The position numbers were made by a program, and so were the translations under genes. This document shows, in pieces, positions 25,917 to 34,966 of a stretch of 64,000 nucleotides of DNA (position 1 is the first letter of the stretch; each line of letters opens with the position of its first letter). The notes under the pieces were generated by a model that saw only the letters and a program-made list of their open reading frames with translations, was not told the origin of the DNA and did not search any database. Source of the stretch: CAVRAZ01 sp963719135 (GTDB lineage: Bacteria > Pseudomonadota > Gammaproteobacteria > DSM-19610); NCBI GenBank assembly GCA_963719135.1, contig CAVRAZ010000001.1, forward strand, positions 372,001 through 436,000, given 5' to 3'.

Positions 25917-26953
25917 CCCCTCTGGAAAGGCGCCTGCGGGTACTGGTGTGCATCGGCCTGGCGTGGCTGTGCCGCGCGCCGCCGGCACACGCCGACGCTG
26001 CGCCCTACGTGTTGAAGTTCGCCACGCTGGCGCCGGCCGGCTCCACCTGGATGAACATTCTGGAACAGTGGGGCGAGCGCGTGAAGTCCGGCTCGAACGG
26101 CCGTCTGCTGATCAAGTTCTATCCCGGCGGCGTCCAGGGCGACGAACCGGACGTGGTGAAGAAGATCCGTTTCGACCAGTTGCAGGGCGGCGCCTTCTCC
26201 GGTCACGGCATCGGCCTGATCTACTCGCCGGCGCGCGTGATGGAACTGCCGTTTCTGTTCGACACCCACGACGAGATCGACTTCGTGCGCGCACAACTGA
26301 TGCCGTCGTTCCGCGCCGGCTTTCACGACAACGGCTACGAATTGCTGGGCTGGATGGAGATCGGGTTCGTGCACATGTTCTCGCGCGCGCCGATCCGCTC
26401 GATCGACGACATGAAAGCGCAGCGCGTCTGGCTGTGGCAGGGCGACCCGCTCGGCCAGGCGTTCTTCGACGCCAGCGGCATCACGCCGGTGCCGCTGTCG
26501 ATCGTCGACGTGTACACCAGCCTGTCCACCGGCCTGATCGACACGGTGTACTGCACGCCGCTGGCGGCGATCGCGCTGCAGTGGTTCACCAAGGTGCACT
26601 ACGTCAGCGAGGCGTCGCTGACCAACGCCATCGGCGCGCTGCTGGTGTCGCGGCGGTTCTTCGATGGCCTGCCGGCCGATCTCCAGGCGCTGCTGCGCGA
26701 ATCCGGCGATGCGGCCGGCGAGCAGTTGATCGCGGCCACCCGCGCCGACAATCAGGCGAGCGTCGACGAACTGAAGAAACAGGGGCTCGCGTTCCTGCCG
26801 CCGGGCGCCGGCATGCAGCCGGCCGACCTCGTCGCCCTGCGCGACAAGGCCGCCGAACAGTTGATGCAAAGCGACTACCTGCCGCGCGCGCTGGTCGGCG
26901 AGACCCGCACACTGCTGGAACAGTATCGCGCCGCGCACGCCACGGCCCGCTAG
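25907..26953 (+). CDS. dctP: TRAP transporter substrate-binding protein (DctP family)
   Basis: A 348-residue periplasmic binding protein with a signal peptide (about residues 1-32). The mature start Y-V-L-K-F-A-T-L-A-P-A-G-S-T-W-M-N is typical of the TatT-linked (TatP) branch. The binding-pocket region includes R-V-W-L-W-Q-G-D-P-L-G and D-V-Y-T-S-L-S-T-G-L-I-D-T-V. The ligand cannot be told. It overlaps tatT by ten bases and the small permease gene by one, so tatT-dctP-dctQ-dctM form one operon. Confidence 0.9.
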   Translation: MVLTPLERRLRVLVCIGLAWLCRAPPAHADAAPYVLKFATLAPAGSTWMNILEQWGERVKSGSNGRLLIKFYPGGVQGDEPDVVKKIRFDQLQGGAFSGHGIGLIYSPARVMELPFLFDTHDEIDFVRAQLMPSFRAGFHDNGYELLGWMEIGFVHMFSRAPIRSIDDMKAQRVWLWQGDPLGQAFFDASGITPVPLSIVDVYTSLSTGLIDTVYCTPLAAIALQWFTKVHYVSEASLTNAIGALLVSRRFFDGLPADLQALLRESGDAAGEQLIAATRADNQASVDELKKQGLAFLPPGAGMQPADLVALRDKAAEQLMQSDYLPRALVGETRTLLEQYRAAHATAR

Positions 26954-27426
26954 TGCTGCGGGCTCTGCGCGACAAGCTGATCCTGCTGGAAACCTGGCTC
27001 GCCGCCGCCAGCCTCCTGCTGTTGCTGGTGCTGGTCGCGGCGCAGGCGGTGGCGCGCAACCTATTCGACACGGGCTTTGCCAGCTTCGATCAACTGGCGC
27101 GCTACCTGGTGCTCTACGTCATGTTCCTCGGCGCCGTGCTGGCCATCGAACGCGGGCGCCACATCCGCATCGATGCGCTCAACGTCCTGCTGCCGCGGCG
27201 CGTCAGGCGCGCACTGGCGCGGCCGCTGCACCTGCTCGCCGCGCTCGTATGCGGAATTCTGGCCCAGGCTGCCGTGCGCTTCTGGCGCGAGGAATGGACC
27301 TACGCGCAGGACCCCGAGCGCTGGCTGGCGCTGGTCGAACTCGTCATTCCCTGCGGATTCCTGCTGCTCACCGTTCATTTTGCGCTCAGCGCGCTGTCGG
27401 GCGCGGCACCGGACGACGCCGCGTGA
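26953..27426 (+). CDS. dctQ: TRAP transporter small permease (DctQ family)
   Basis: A 157-residue membrane protein with four hydrophobic helices and the family signature G-A-V-L-A-I-E-R-G-R-H-I-R-I-D after helix 2. DctQ subunits associate with the large permease in sodium-driven uptake. The start is a GTG whose G is the last base of the dctP TAG. It overlaps the dctM start by one base (TGATG). In the longer open frame the upstream residues are dctP shadow, so the GTG is preferred. Confidence 0.85.
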   Translation: MLRALRDKLILLETWLAAASLLLLLVLVAAQAVARNLFDTGFASFDQLARYLVLYVMFLGAVLAIERGRHIRIDALNVLLPRRVRRALARPLHLLAALVCGILAQAAVRFWREEWTYAQDPERWLALVELVIPCGFLLLTVHFALSALSGAAPDDAA

Positions 27427-28692
27427 TGACGGCCGCGGCGGCGCTGCTGGTATTGCTGGCGCTGATCGGCCTGCCGCTGTTCGTCGCGCTGGGCGCCGGC
27501 AGTCTGCTGCTGGCCCATCAGAGCCAGCTCGATCCCGCGCTGCTGATCATCGAACTCAACCGCCTGGCCGGCTCGCCCAACCTGATCGCGATTCCGCTGT
27601 TCACCTTCGCCGGCATCGTGCTGGCCGCCGGCGGCGCGCCGCAACGCCTGATCCGCGCGTTCAACGCGCTGGTCGGCTGGATGCCCGGCGGTCTCGCCGG
27701 CGCGGCGCTCGCCGCCTGCGCGTTCTTCACGTCGTTTTCCGGCGCCTCCGGCGTCACCATTCTCGCGCTCGGCGGCCTGCTGTTTCCGATGCTGACCGGC
27801 GTGGGCTATCCGCAGCGCTTTTCGCTCGGACTGTTGACGACGTTCGGGCTCGCTGGGCCTGTTGTTTCCGCCCAGCCTGGCGATCCTGCTGTACGGCATC
27901 GTCGCCGGCGTCGACATCGACAATCTGTTCGCCGCCGGGCTGGTGCCGGGGACGCTGCTGCTGGTGATGCTGAGCCTGTACGCGTCGGTGACCGGCGTCC
28001 GCGCCAAGGTGCCGCGCCAGGCCTTCTCGGCATCGGCGCTGCTGGCCGCGCTGCGGGAAAGCGCCGGCGATCTGCTGCTGCCGGTGCTGCTGATCGCCGG
28101 CATCTTCGGCGGCTTCGTCACTGTGACCGAAGCCTCGGCCTTCACCGCGCTGTACGTGCTGCTGCTGGAAGGCCCCATCCACCGCACGCTCGATTTCAGA
28201 AAGCAGCTCATCGAATTGCTCACCGAGTCCAGTGTGCTGGCCGGCAGCATCCTGATCATCCTGGGCGTGGCCATGGGCCTGACCAATCTGCTGATCGACC
28301 TGCAACTGCCCATGAAGTTATTGAACTGGATGGAAGGCGGCGTCGGCACACAGCTCCAGTTCCTGATGCTGCTCAATCTGTTCCTGCTGCTGGTCGGCGC
28401 GGTGATGGACATCTTTTCGGCGACCGTCGTCGTGGTCCCGCTGATCCTGCCGCTGGCGCAGCGCTTCGGCATCGACCCGGTGCACCTCGGCATCGTCTTT
28501 CTCGCCAACCTGGAGATCGGCTACAGCACCCCGCCGGTGGGGCTGAATCTGTTCATCGCCAGCCAGCGGTTTCGCAAACCGGTCCTGACCCTGTTCGGCG
28601 CCGCACTGCCGTTTCTCGCCATCATGCTGGTGTGGCTGGCGTTGATCACCTATTTGCCGGTCTTCTCGTTGTGGTGGCGATCGCCCGGTTGA
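27426..28692 (+). pseudogene. dctM: TRAP transporter large permease (DctM family), frameshifted
   Basis: Large TRAP permease split by a single-base change. Frame 1 (27426-27848) gives the N-terminal half, from M-T-A-A-A-A-L-L to G-L-L-T-T-F-G. Frame 2 continues as S-L-G-L-L-F-P-P-S-L-A-I-L-L-Y-G to a stop at 28692. Removing one G from the GGG at 27846-27848 restores a continuous 421-residue protein of normal length with well-kept sequence on both sides. It is either a recent mutation or a sequencing or assembly error. If real, the transporter is inactive even though its partners are intact. Confidence 0.85.
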
Positions 28693-29253
28693 GCGCCGAC
28701 GGCGTGACGGACGCCGCGCCAAATGCCGTGACCGGTGCACGTCGCCGGGATGACGGCAGTTCCGGGCTTAAGTAAGTGCCGTTGGTCACCGACCCCTTTT
28801 TGCTTTTTCCTCACCCCATACCTGCGGGTATTGATGGCGACGCCTGGCCGTCTTCCGCCTGTTCGTCGGACTGGGAGATTCGGCACATGCCAAACGGGCG
28901 CGGCCCAGTCCGGTCGTTTAGCTGATCCTAATGTTCCCGTTCGGTAACGGGCGGGAAACGACCCTTCTCGGAAGTCGAGCGTCTAAGCTTTAATGTCTGG
29001 AATGCGGCGAAAACGAGACATTCACTCCCGCCTGTCGAGCATACTTTGGATCGAATCCAACCCAGTTGCCCCCGGAGCAGGCGGGTGTGCCTGGAAAAAT
29101 GTTATTCGATTTCCTATGCTTGAATGATTAGCCTCTTGCGCTTGAACAAGGCAGCACCCGAGAGTTCCCCGCGCGTTAGGTGAGAGGCCGGGTTGGTTCC
29201 TTATTAAAACGCTTCAAGCTCCGTAACGGAGTTGCGGCCGGGGGAGGTATTCG
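28693..29253. other. Intergenic region before cydA
   Basis: No gene is seen. A REP-like half-site with GCCGGGATGACGG lies at about 28744-28756, and T-rich DNA (28795-28808) after a short GGTC/GACC stem might end the TRAP transcript. From about 28900 on, base composition drifts lower in GC, continuous with cydAB. CydA has a good ribosome site (GGGGGAGGT) at the end of this stretch. No clear promoter hexamers were found. Confidence 0.4.
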
Positions 29254-30666
29254 ATGGACGCATTGCTCGATCCCATCCTGCTATCGCGGGCTCAGTTTGC
29301 GTTCATCGCCGCTTTCCACATGCTCTGGCCACCTCTCACCATCGGTCTCTCGCTGGTCCTCTTCTGGTGGGAGGCTATGTGGCTCCGCACGGGAAGAGAG
29401 TACCACTATCGGCAGGCACACTTTTGGACCCGCATTTTTCTTCTCAACTTCGGTGTCGGCGTGGTATCGGGGCTTCCCATGGAATTCGCCTTCGGAACCA
29501 ACTGGGGCCCGTTCTCCATCGCCACAGGAAATTTCATCGGTAATATCCTCGGTTTTGAAACTGTGCTTGCTTTCGCCACGGAGGCAGGGTTTCTCGGGAT
29601 AATGATCTTTGGCTGGAACCGCGTGCCCCCGCCAATGCATCTCTTTGCCACGGGAATGGTGGTATTGGGAAGTGTATTCTCCGCGTTCTGGATCATGGCG
29701 GCGAATGCCTGGATGCAGACGCCCCGCGGGGCGATCATCGTCAATGGCAAATTTGTCGTCACCGACTTCCTGGAAGCGATCTTTACTCCCGATCTCCTCT
29801 ACTCGTTTACCCACATGTTCCTGGCGTGCATCGAGCTAACCACGGTAGTCATGGCTGGTTTCGGTGCCTGGTACCTCCTCAAACAGCGTCACGTCGATTT
29901 CTTCCTTCCGATGTTCAAATCCGCGTCGCTGGCAACCGCGATTGTCGCCCCCGTGCAGATATCGATTGGTGACCTGGCAGGTAGCGCGATGGCTGAGCAT
30001 CAGCCGGCTAAGTTGGCCGCCATCGAAGCTCACTGGCACACCAACGCGCCCGGAGAAGGAGCATCTTGGTCAGTGATCGCCTGGCCCGATACCGCGGCGC
30101 AAGAGAATCGCTGGGCACTTGAGATTCCCAACGGCCTCAGCCTGATCGTGACTCATTCCATAACCGGGGAGGTCAAAGGGTTGCGCGAGTTCCCGCGCGC
30201 GGATCAGCCACCTGTGTGGATTCCCTACTATGGTTTCCGTCTCATGGTTTCCGCCGGCGTCTTTATTGCGGTGCTGGCGATCTGGACGCTCGTTCTCTGG
30301 CGCGGGGGCCACCTCGAGCGCGCACGGGTATGCGACCAGCGCCGGCTGATGCGGGCCTGGATCACGGCCATTCCTGCGGTTTACCTGGCGATCGAGGCCG
30401 GGTGGTTTGTGCGGGAGGTTGGGCGTCAGCCTTGGCTGGTCTATGGGCTGATGCGTACCTCTGACGGTGCTGCAGAGCTCTACCCGGGTTCTGTGCTCTG
30501 GTCGCTGGGGGGATTCATCCTCATCTACGCGGTGATTGGTATTGCCGCATTCGTTTTCGCACAGCGTATCGCTGTCGAGGGGCCCGATTTGCACAGTTCG
30601 CTACCGAGGCGACCTGAGCCGAAACCGCTACAGGCAACCGTCAGTACAGTCGGTTCCGAGAACTAG
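29254..30666 (+). CDS. cydA: Cytochrome bd-type ubiquinol oxidase subunit I (CioA-like)
   Basis: Heme-binding subunit of the bd oxidase, which reduces oxygen with quinol without pumping protons. The 470-residue membrane protein has H22 in the first helix (A-A-F-H-M-L-W-P), where the heme b595-linked His sits. A second His lies in S-F-T-H-M-F-L-A, and G-R-Q-P-W lies at 390-394. The short Q-loop and length near 470 place it with the cyanide-insensitive (CIO) type rather than long-loop CydA. GC content is visibly below the flanking housekeeping genes. Confidence 0.93.
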   Translation: MDALLDPILLSRAQFAFIAAFHMLWPPLTIGLSLVLFWWEAMWLRTGREYHYRQAHFWTRIFLLNFGVGVVSGLPMEFAFGTNWGPFSIATGNFIGNILGFETVLAFATEAGFLGIMIFGWNRVPPPMHLFATGMVVLGSVFSAFWIMAANAWMQTPRGAIIVNGKFVVTDFLEAIFTPDLLYSFTHMFLACIELTTVVMAGFGAWYLLKQRHVDFFLPMFKSASLATAIVAPVQISIGDLAGSAMAEHQPAKLAAIEAHWHTNAPGEGASWSVIAWPDTAAQENRWALEIPNGLSLIVTHSITGEVKGLREFPRADQPPVWIPYYGFRLMVSAGVFIAVLAIWTLVLWRGGHLERARVCDQRRLMRAWITAIPAVYLAIEAGWFVREVGRQPWLVYGLMRTSDGAAELYPGSVLWSLGGFILIYAVIGIAAFVFAQRIAVEGPDLHSSLPRRPEPKPLQATVSTVGSEN

Positions 30667-30678
30667 AGGTGCACACTG

Positions 30679-31713
30679 ATGGATGCCAGTTCCACACTAC
30701 CAATGCTTGCCACAATCTGGTTCCTGATTGTCGGGCTATTCTTGATGTTCTACGTCGTGCTCGACGGTTTCGACCTGGGTGTCGGGATCCTGTCCTTGTT
30801 TGTTAAGGAAGAGGCGCGACCTGGTGTTATGATGAACAGCCTCGGCACCATCTGGGACGCCAACGAGACGTGGATCGTCATCGTCGGCGGGACGCTGTTC
30901 GGTGCTTTTCCCCTGGCGTTCGGGGTTGTATTCCACGCGCTCTACATCCCCATGATTCTGATGCTGTTCGGCTTTATTTTCCGGGGTGTAGCCTTCGAGT
31001 TTCGTCACCATGCTCAGCACAAGGCGGTTTGGGACTGGTCCTTCGGGGTCGGTAGCCTCATTGCCGCGGGCGCTCAGGGTCTAGCGCTAGGCGGTTTGCT
31101 ACAAGGCCCAGCTGTCGAGCAGGACCGGTTCGTGGGTGGCCCATTTGACTGGCTGACACCGTTCAGCCTGCTAGCAACAGGTGGTGTCATCGTTGGTTAC
31201 ACCCTATTGGGAACTACTTACCTGATGATTCGAATGCAGGGCGTATTGAAGGATCGGTTGTACTGGTTATCCAAGTATTTGGCAGCCGCCATGTTAGCGG
31301 TCGCCGCAGTGGTCAGCCTGTGGTGTCCGTTACGCTACGAGTGGATCTTCAATCGCTGGTTCAGTCTGCCAAATTTCTATTACTATGCCTCACTCCCGGC
31401 CTTGTCACTGTTCGCGTTCACCATGCTATTTCGCAGTCTCGCACAACGCAGGCCCGTGGCACCCTTCGTGTGGACCCTGGTAATCTTCGTGGCTTCCTTT
31501 GCGGGCCTCGGCGCCACGTTCTTCCCCTACCTGGTTCCTGGAGCGATTACCGTGTTTGAGGCGGCAGCTGCGCCGAACACCCTTGTGTTCATGCTCGCGA
31601 TCGTCAGTTTCTTTATTCCCATTATGATCTTCTACAACGCCTACCAGTATGCGGTGTTCAGCGGAAAGCTTGATCAGGATAAGACCTATAATGAGAGCGA
31701 GAGTTACTATTGA
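30679..31713 (+). CDS. cydB: Cytochrome bd-type ubiquinol oxidase subunit II (CioB-like)
   Basis: Structural subunit of the bd oxidase. The 344-residue protein has about nine helices and the motif F-Y-V-V-L-D-G-F-D-L-G-V-G-I-L, then G-T-I-W-D-A-N-E-T-W, both typical of CydB. The last codons read E-S-Y-Y-stop, but the final TAT and TGA come from the edge of the IS inserted at 31708. The pre-insertion end was probably E-S-Y followed by TAG. A 12-base gap follows cydA. No CydX-like small protein is seen. Confidence 0.93.
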   Translation: MDASSTLPMLATIWFLIVGLFLMFYVVLDGFDLGVGILSLFVKEEARPGVMMNSLGTIWDANETWIVIVGGTLFGAFPLAFGVVFHALYIPMILMLFGFIFRGVAFEFRHHAQHKAVWDWSFGVGSLIAAGAQGLALGGLLQGPAVEQDRFVGGPFDWLTPFSLLATGGVIVGYTLLGTTYLMIRMQGVLKDRLYWLSKYLAAAMLAVAAVVSLWCPLRYEWIFNRWFSLPNFYYYASLPALSLFAFTMLFRSLAQRRPVAPFVWTLVIFVASFAGLGATFFPYLVPGAITVFEAAAAPNTLVFMLAIVSFFIPIMIFYNAYQYAVFSGKLDQDKTYNESESYY

Positions 31714-32808
31714 GAATTACATAACCGTATGACAGGTGATCGCCTGCTTGCGTATAATTGCGGTGTCAGTTTGACATCGGGAGTATGCCATGGCAGTGAA
31801 GATGGACGAGGCGACCAAGCGACGGGTTCGTGCAGGTCGTCTGCTGTTGAAAGGCAAGACACCACCCGAGGTGGCCAGGGCCGTTGGCGCGCCGCGGCAG
31901 ACCGTGTATCGCTGGCTCGGTGTTTTACAGGAACACGGCATCGAGGGCTTGCGCGAGATGAGCAAGGGCGGCCGCCCAGCATGGATCACATGCGAACAAC
32001 TGGACGAACTGCGCGAGTTGCTCCTAACCGGACCCATCGCCAATGGATATGGCACCGATCTGTGGACACTCAAGCGGGTCCGCCTGCTGATCGAAAAACA
32101 GTTTGGTATCGTATACAGCGATATCCATGTGTGGCGCATACTGGGGTCCCTGGGCTTCTCCAGCCAGAAACCCGAGAAGCGCGCCATCGAGCGCAACGAA
32201 GAGGCCGTGGTGCATTGGAAGAAGCGCAGGTGGCCTGCACTCAAAAAAAAGCCTGCCGCGAAGGCCGGGTAATCATCTTTATCGACGAGTCGGGCCTGTC
32301 CGAACGACCCACGCGGGTACGCACCTGGGCGCCGAGAGGGCAAACGCCGGTCATCCAGTTCCATTTCAACTGGAAACAGTTGTCGATGATCGCTGGCGTC
32401 AGTTTCACCAGCGCCTACTTTCGTCTGCATCCGGGTACGATCAAGAGTCCGCAGATCGTGGCCTTCCTGAAAGCACTGGTCGCGCAGATACAGCAGCCAC
32501 TGCTGATCATCTGGGATGGGCTTCGGGCGCACCGTTCCCGGATGGTGCGCGACTACGTCGATACCCTCGACGGGCACATCGCCATGGACTTCCTGCCGCC
32601 CTATGCACCGGAGTTGAATCCCGTCGAATATCTGTGGGCCTGGCTCAAGCGTCACGCGCTTGCAAATTTCTGCCCGAATTCCATTGCAGACCTGGCCCAC
32701 ACGACACGTGGCAAGCTCAGATCCGCGCAGCGACGCACCACGTTGGTTGCAGCGTTCTGGAAGCAGGCGGAACTGTTTTAATGTCACGTAGATATGTAAC
32801 TCTCAATA
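31708..32808 (+). mobile_element. IS630-family insertion sequence (about 1097 bp) with TA duplication
   Basis: The element runs from 31710 to 32806, flanked by TA at 31708-31709 and 32807-32808, the duplicated dinucleotide target of IS630/Tc1 elements. The inverted ends match imperfectly: left TTGAGAATTACATA, right (reverse complement) TTGAGAGTTACATA, continuing to TGACA about 25 bases in. It carries one transposase in two frames. The target was the TA of the cydB TAG stop codon. Confidence 0.88.
31790..32781 (+). CDS. IS630-family transposase, two frames joined by probable -1 frameshifting
   Basis: Frame 1 (31790-32272) encodes helix-turn-helix DNA-binding domains, including G-A-P-R-Q-T-V-Y-R-W-L. 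The second frame, -1 relative to it, encodes the DDE catalytic part: I-I-F-I-D-E-S-G, L-L-I-I-W-D-G-L-R-A-H and E-L-N-P-V-E-Y-L-W. The two overlap at eight A residues (32243-32250) that place A-AAA-AAG in frame, the classic slippery heptamer. Slippage there yields a fusion of about 330 residues, normal for the family. Both frames are otherwise intact, so this is probably a working gene rather than a broken one. Confidence 0.85.
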
Positions 32809-33800
32809 GGTGCAATTAGCGACCTCGGATGTCTCAACGGTTCCGGCCTCGGAGATCGAAGTCGTTGCACTGTATGCTGCCCACGACTTGGGCAGGCGCA
32901 GAGGTTCGCCTTTACCGCGACCCAAACACGCTGATACCGTGCAACAATCTTTCGGCCATTTAAAAGCGCGCTGGCCGCGCTTAAGGTCTCGGGAACGGCA
33001 TATTCTGCGGAGCCTGAGACGTTCCTGGCAAAACTAGAGATGTCTTTTTTTGGCGTGCGCCCTGCTAAGGCGGCGTTTCCCTTGTGTGTATGCTGTCGCC
33101 ACTACCCCGGCACAGCGTCTGGCTGCTTGTTTCGCTCACTTCACCAGACGTACCAGCCTTCCCCGCATGGGTGGGCGGGTTGGCCTGTGCAACGTCCCTT
33201 TCGAGGATTGCTCAGCGTTCACTCCCGTTACGACCTGCACACTCGCCAAGTCACCAAACGTGACCCTCTACACCAGAGGCTTCAGCCACTTCGTTACCTC
33301 CATGACTGCTCCGATTGCTTCCGGCTGGAGCGGTTGCCGGGTGGGACTTGCACCCACTGAGAAACGCCGCCTAAGCACGGCGCACACCCGTTGCGGACGT
33401 TCAGCGTCTTGGATTGAATGTCTGGAAGTAAGCGAAACAGGACGAAGTGTGCCTGCAATGGGAGCAATCTGATCACCAGTATGGGTCTGTGTAATCTCGT
33501 CCCCGTATTTTGGCCGACGCTGGTCAACCGCATGGACTGAGGCCGCCTGTCCCCACGGCGCGCGAATGGCGCGAGGCCGCACCACCCGGCGAATCGGCCC
33601 CCATGGTTTCAGACGGTAACACCGCATTCGCGGTGGGTTCCAATTCCCACCTTCGCCGCGTCGGTCAAGCTAGTGTGCGAAAGGCTTCGTCACGCCGCTG
33701 ATCGGCCAGACACCGCATCGTGGGCAGGTGAAAGGCCGTCCGACGGGCTACACACACCCGCGTTATAGATTATTTGAATTGTGAAGCGGGGTCAGCGTTG
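32809..33800. other. Unassigned non-coding region between two IS elements
   Basis: Open frames here (for example 33050-33472 plus) are short, arginine- and serine-rich and lack ribosome sites, so I doubt they are genes. The stretch at about 33300-33400 has strong stem potential, with G-G-G-T-G/C-A-C-C-C and C-G-C-C-G/C-G-G-C-G pairs. The translated 33050 frame resembles poorly supported hypotheticals that I recall from other gammaproteobacteria. It may be a conserved non-coding or decayed mobile sequence. Confidence 0.35.
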
Positions 33801-34886
33801 CTAGTGTAGTGCGCCATTCTGTTTGGAACTTAAACGGCTGTTAGCGCGAATGACCTTCTGCAAGATGTCATTGGCCTTGGCGGTCCAGATGAAGGGCTTG
33901 GGGTTTTCATTATGCTGATCGACGTAGCCTTCAATAGCGCCAATGAGTTCCGGCACACTGGTAAACACACCACGGCGCAGACGTTCGCAGGTCAGATCAC
34001 GGAAGAAGCGCTCGACCCTGTTCAGCCACGATGCCGAGGTCGGTGTGAAATGGAGGTGAAAGCGCGGATGTTTCTGCAGCCACTGTTGGACCTTGGGGTG
34101 TTTGTGGGTGGCGTAGTTGTCGCAGACCAGATGCAGCATTTTATCCTTGGGGGTTTCACGGTCGATCTGGCGCAGAAATTTCAGCCATTCGATGTGCCGA
34201 TGGCGTTGTTGGCACTGACCAATTACGCTACCGTCCAGAACATTGAGCGCGGCAAACAACGTGGTGGTTCCATGGCGTTTGTAGTCATGCGTCATCGTTG
34301 CAGCACGACCCTTCTTCAGCGGCAAGCCTGGCTGCGTGCGATCGAGCGCTTGCACCTGACTTTTCTCATCGCAGCACAGCACCAGCGCATGTTCCGGCGG
34401 ATTCAAATACAAGCCCACGACATCTTCCAGCTTCTCGACGAAGTGCGGATCGCGCGAGACCTTGAAGGTCTCCATCAAATGCGGCTTCAGTCCGTGCGCG
34501 CGCCATACCCGACGCACGGTCGTGGCACCAACGTCCGCCACCTTGGCCAGGGTGCGTGTGCTCCAGTGCGTGGCGTTGTCCGGCGTGGTTTGGGTGGTCA
34601 GGCGCACGATGGCCTGCGCATCGACCGTGGGATGGCGGCCACCACGCGGCAAGTCCTGTTCAATCCCCGCCAAACCGGCAGCGGCATAGCGTTCCCGCCA
34701 GCGTCCGACCTGCACGCGACCCACGCCCAATTCCTTGGCAATCTGCAGATTGTCTTTGCCATGTGCCGCCAGCAATACAATCTTGGCGCGGCGCGCGAGC
34801 CTGACACTCGTGGTATTCGAGCGCGACAGCTTGGTCAATGCCTTTTCCTCTTCCGTGGTAAGCACGATCTTCGGGGCAATGCGCAT
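33801..34886 (-). CDS. IS630-family transposase
   Basis: A 361-residue DDE transposase in one uninterrupted frame. The N-terminal helix-turn-helix region (A-R-R-A-K-I-V-L-L-A-A-H-G and I-A-K-E-L-G-V-G-R-V-Q-V-G-R-W) is followed by a linker. The catalytic core has L-V-L-C-C-D-E-K-S, H-L-V-C-D-N-Y-A-T-H-K and S-W-L-N-R-V-E-R-F-F. The stop codon TAG is made of the TA target plus one flanking base, so the frame reads through the element's own end. Confidence 0.9.
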   Translation of the reverse strand: MRIAPKIVLTTEEEKALTKLSRSNTTSVRLARRAKIVLLAAHGKDNLQIAKELGVGRVQVGRWRERYAAAGLAGIEQDLPRGGRHPTVDAQAIVRLTTQTTPDNATHWSTRTLAKVADVGATTVRRVWRAHGLKPHLMETFKVSRDPHFVEKLEDVVGLYLNPPEHALVLCCDEKSQVQALDRTQPGLPLKKGRAATMTHDYKRHGTTTLFAALNVLDGSVIGQCQQRHRHIEWLKFLRQIDRETPKDKMLHLVCDNYATHKHPKVQQWLQKHPRFHLHFTPTSASWLNRVERFFRDLTCERLRRGVFTSVPELIGAIEGYVDQHNENPKPFIWTAKANDILQKVIRANSRLSSKQNGALH

Positions 34887-34966
34887 CTTTGTTCTCCTGT
34901 CACACGTCTCACAACTTCGACAGGATGCACGATGATTTGTTCCATTATTTACGGTGCACTACACTA
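33802..34966 (-). mobile_element. Second IS630-family element (about 1161 bp)
   Basis: The element spans 33804-34964, flanked by TA at 33802-33803 and 34965-34966. The ends share the inverted GTGTAGTGC (left) and GCACTACAC (right). It holds one intact transposase on the minus strand. It is not closely related to the first IS, because the ends and the transposase differ. Together the two elements bracket the non-coding stretch at 32809-33800. Confidence 0.85.

Noticed and set aside
31790..32781. Transposase pseudogene
   Set aside because: The break lies on an in-frame A-AAA-AAG slippery site and both parts are intact, so programmed frameshifting is more likely.
33050..33472. 140-residue plus-strand frame between the IS elements
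   Set aside because: No ribosome site and unlikely composition; more consistent with structured non-coding DNA.
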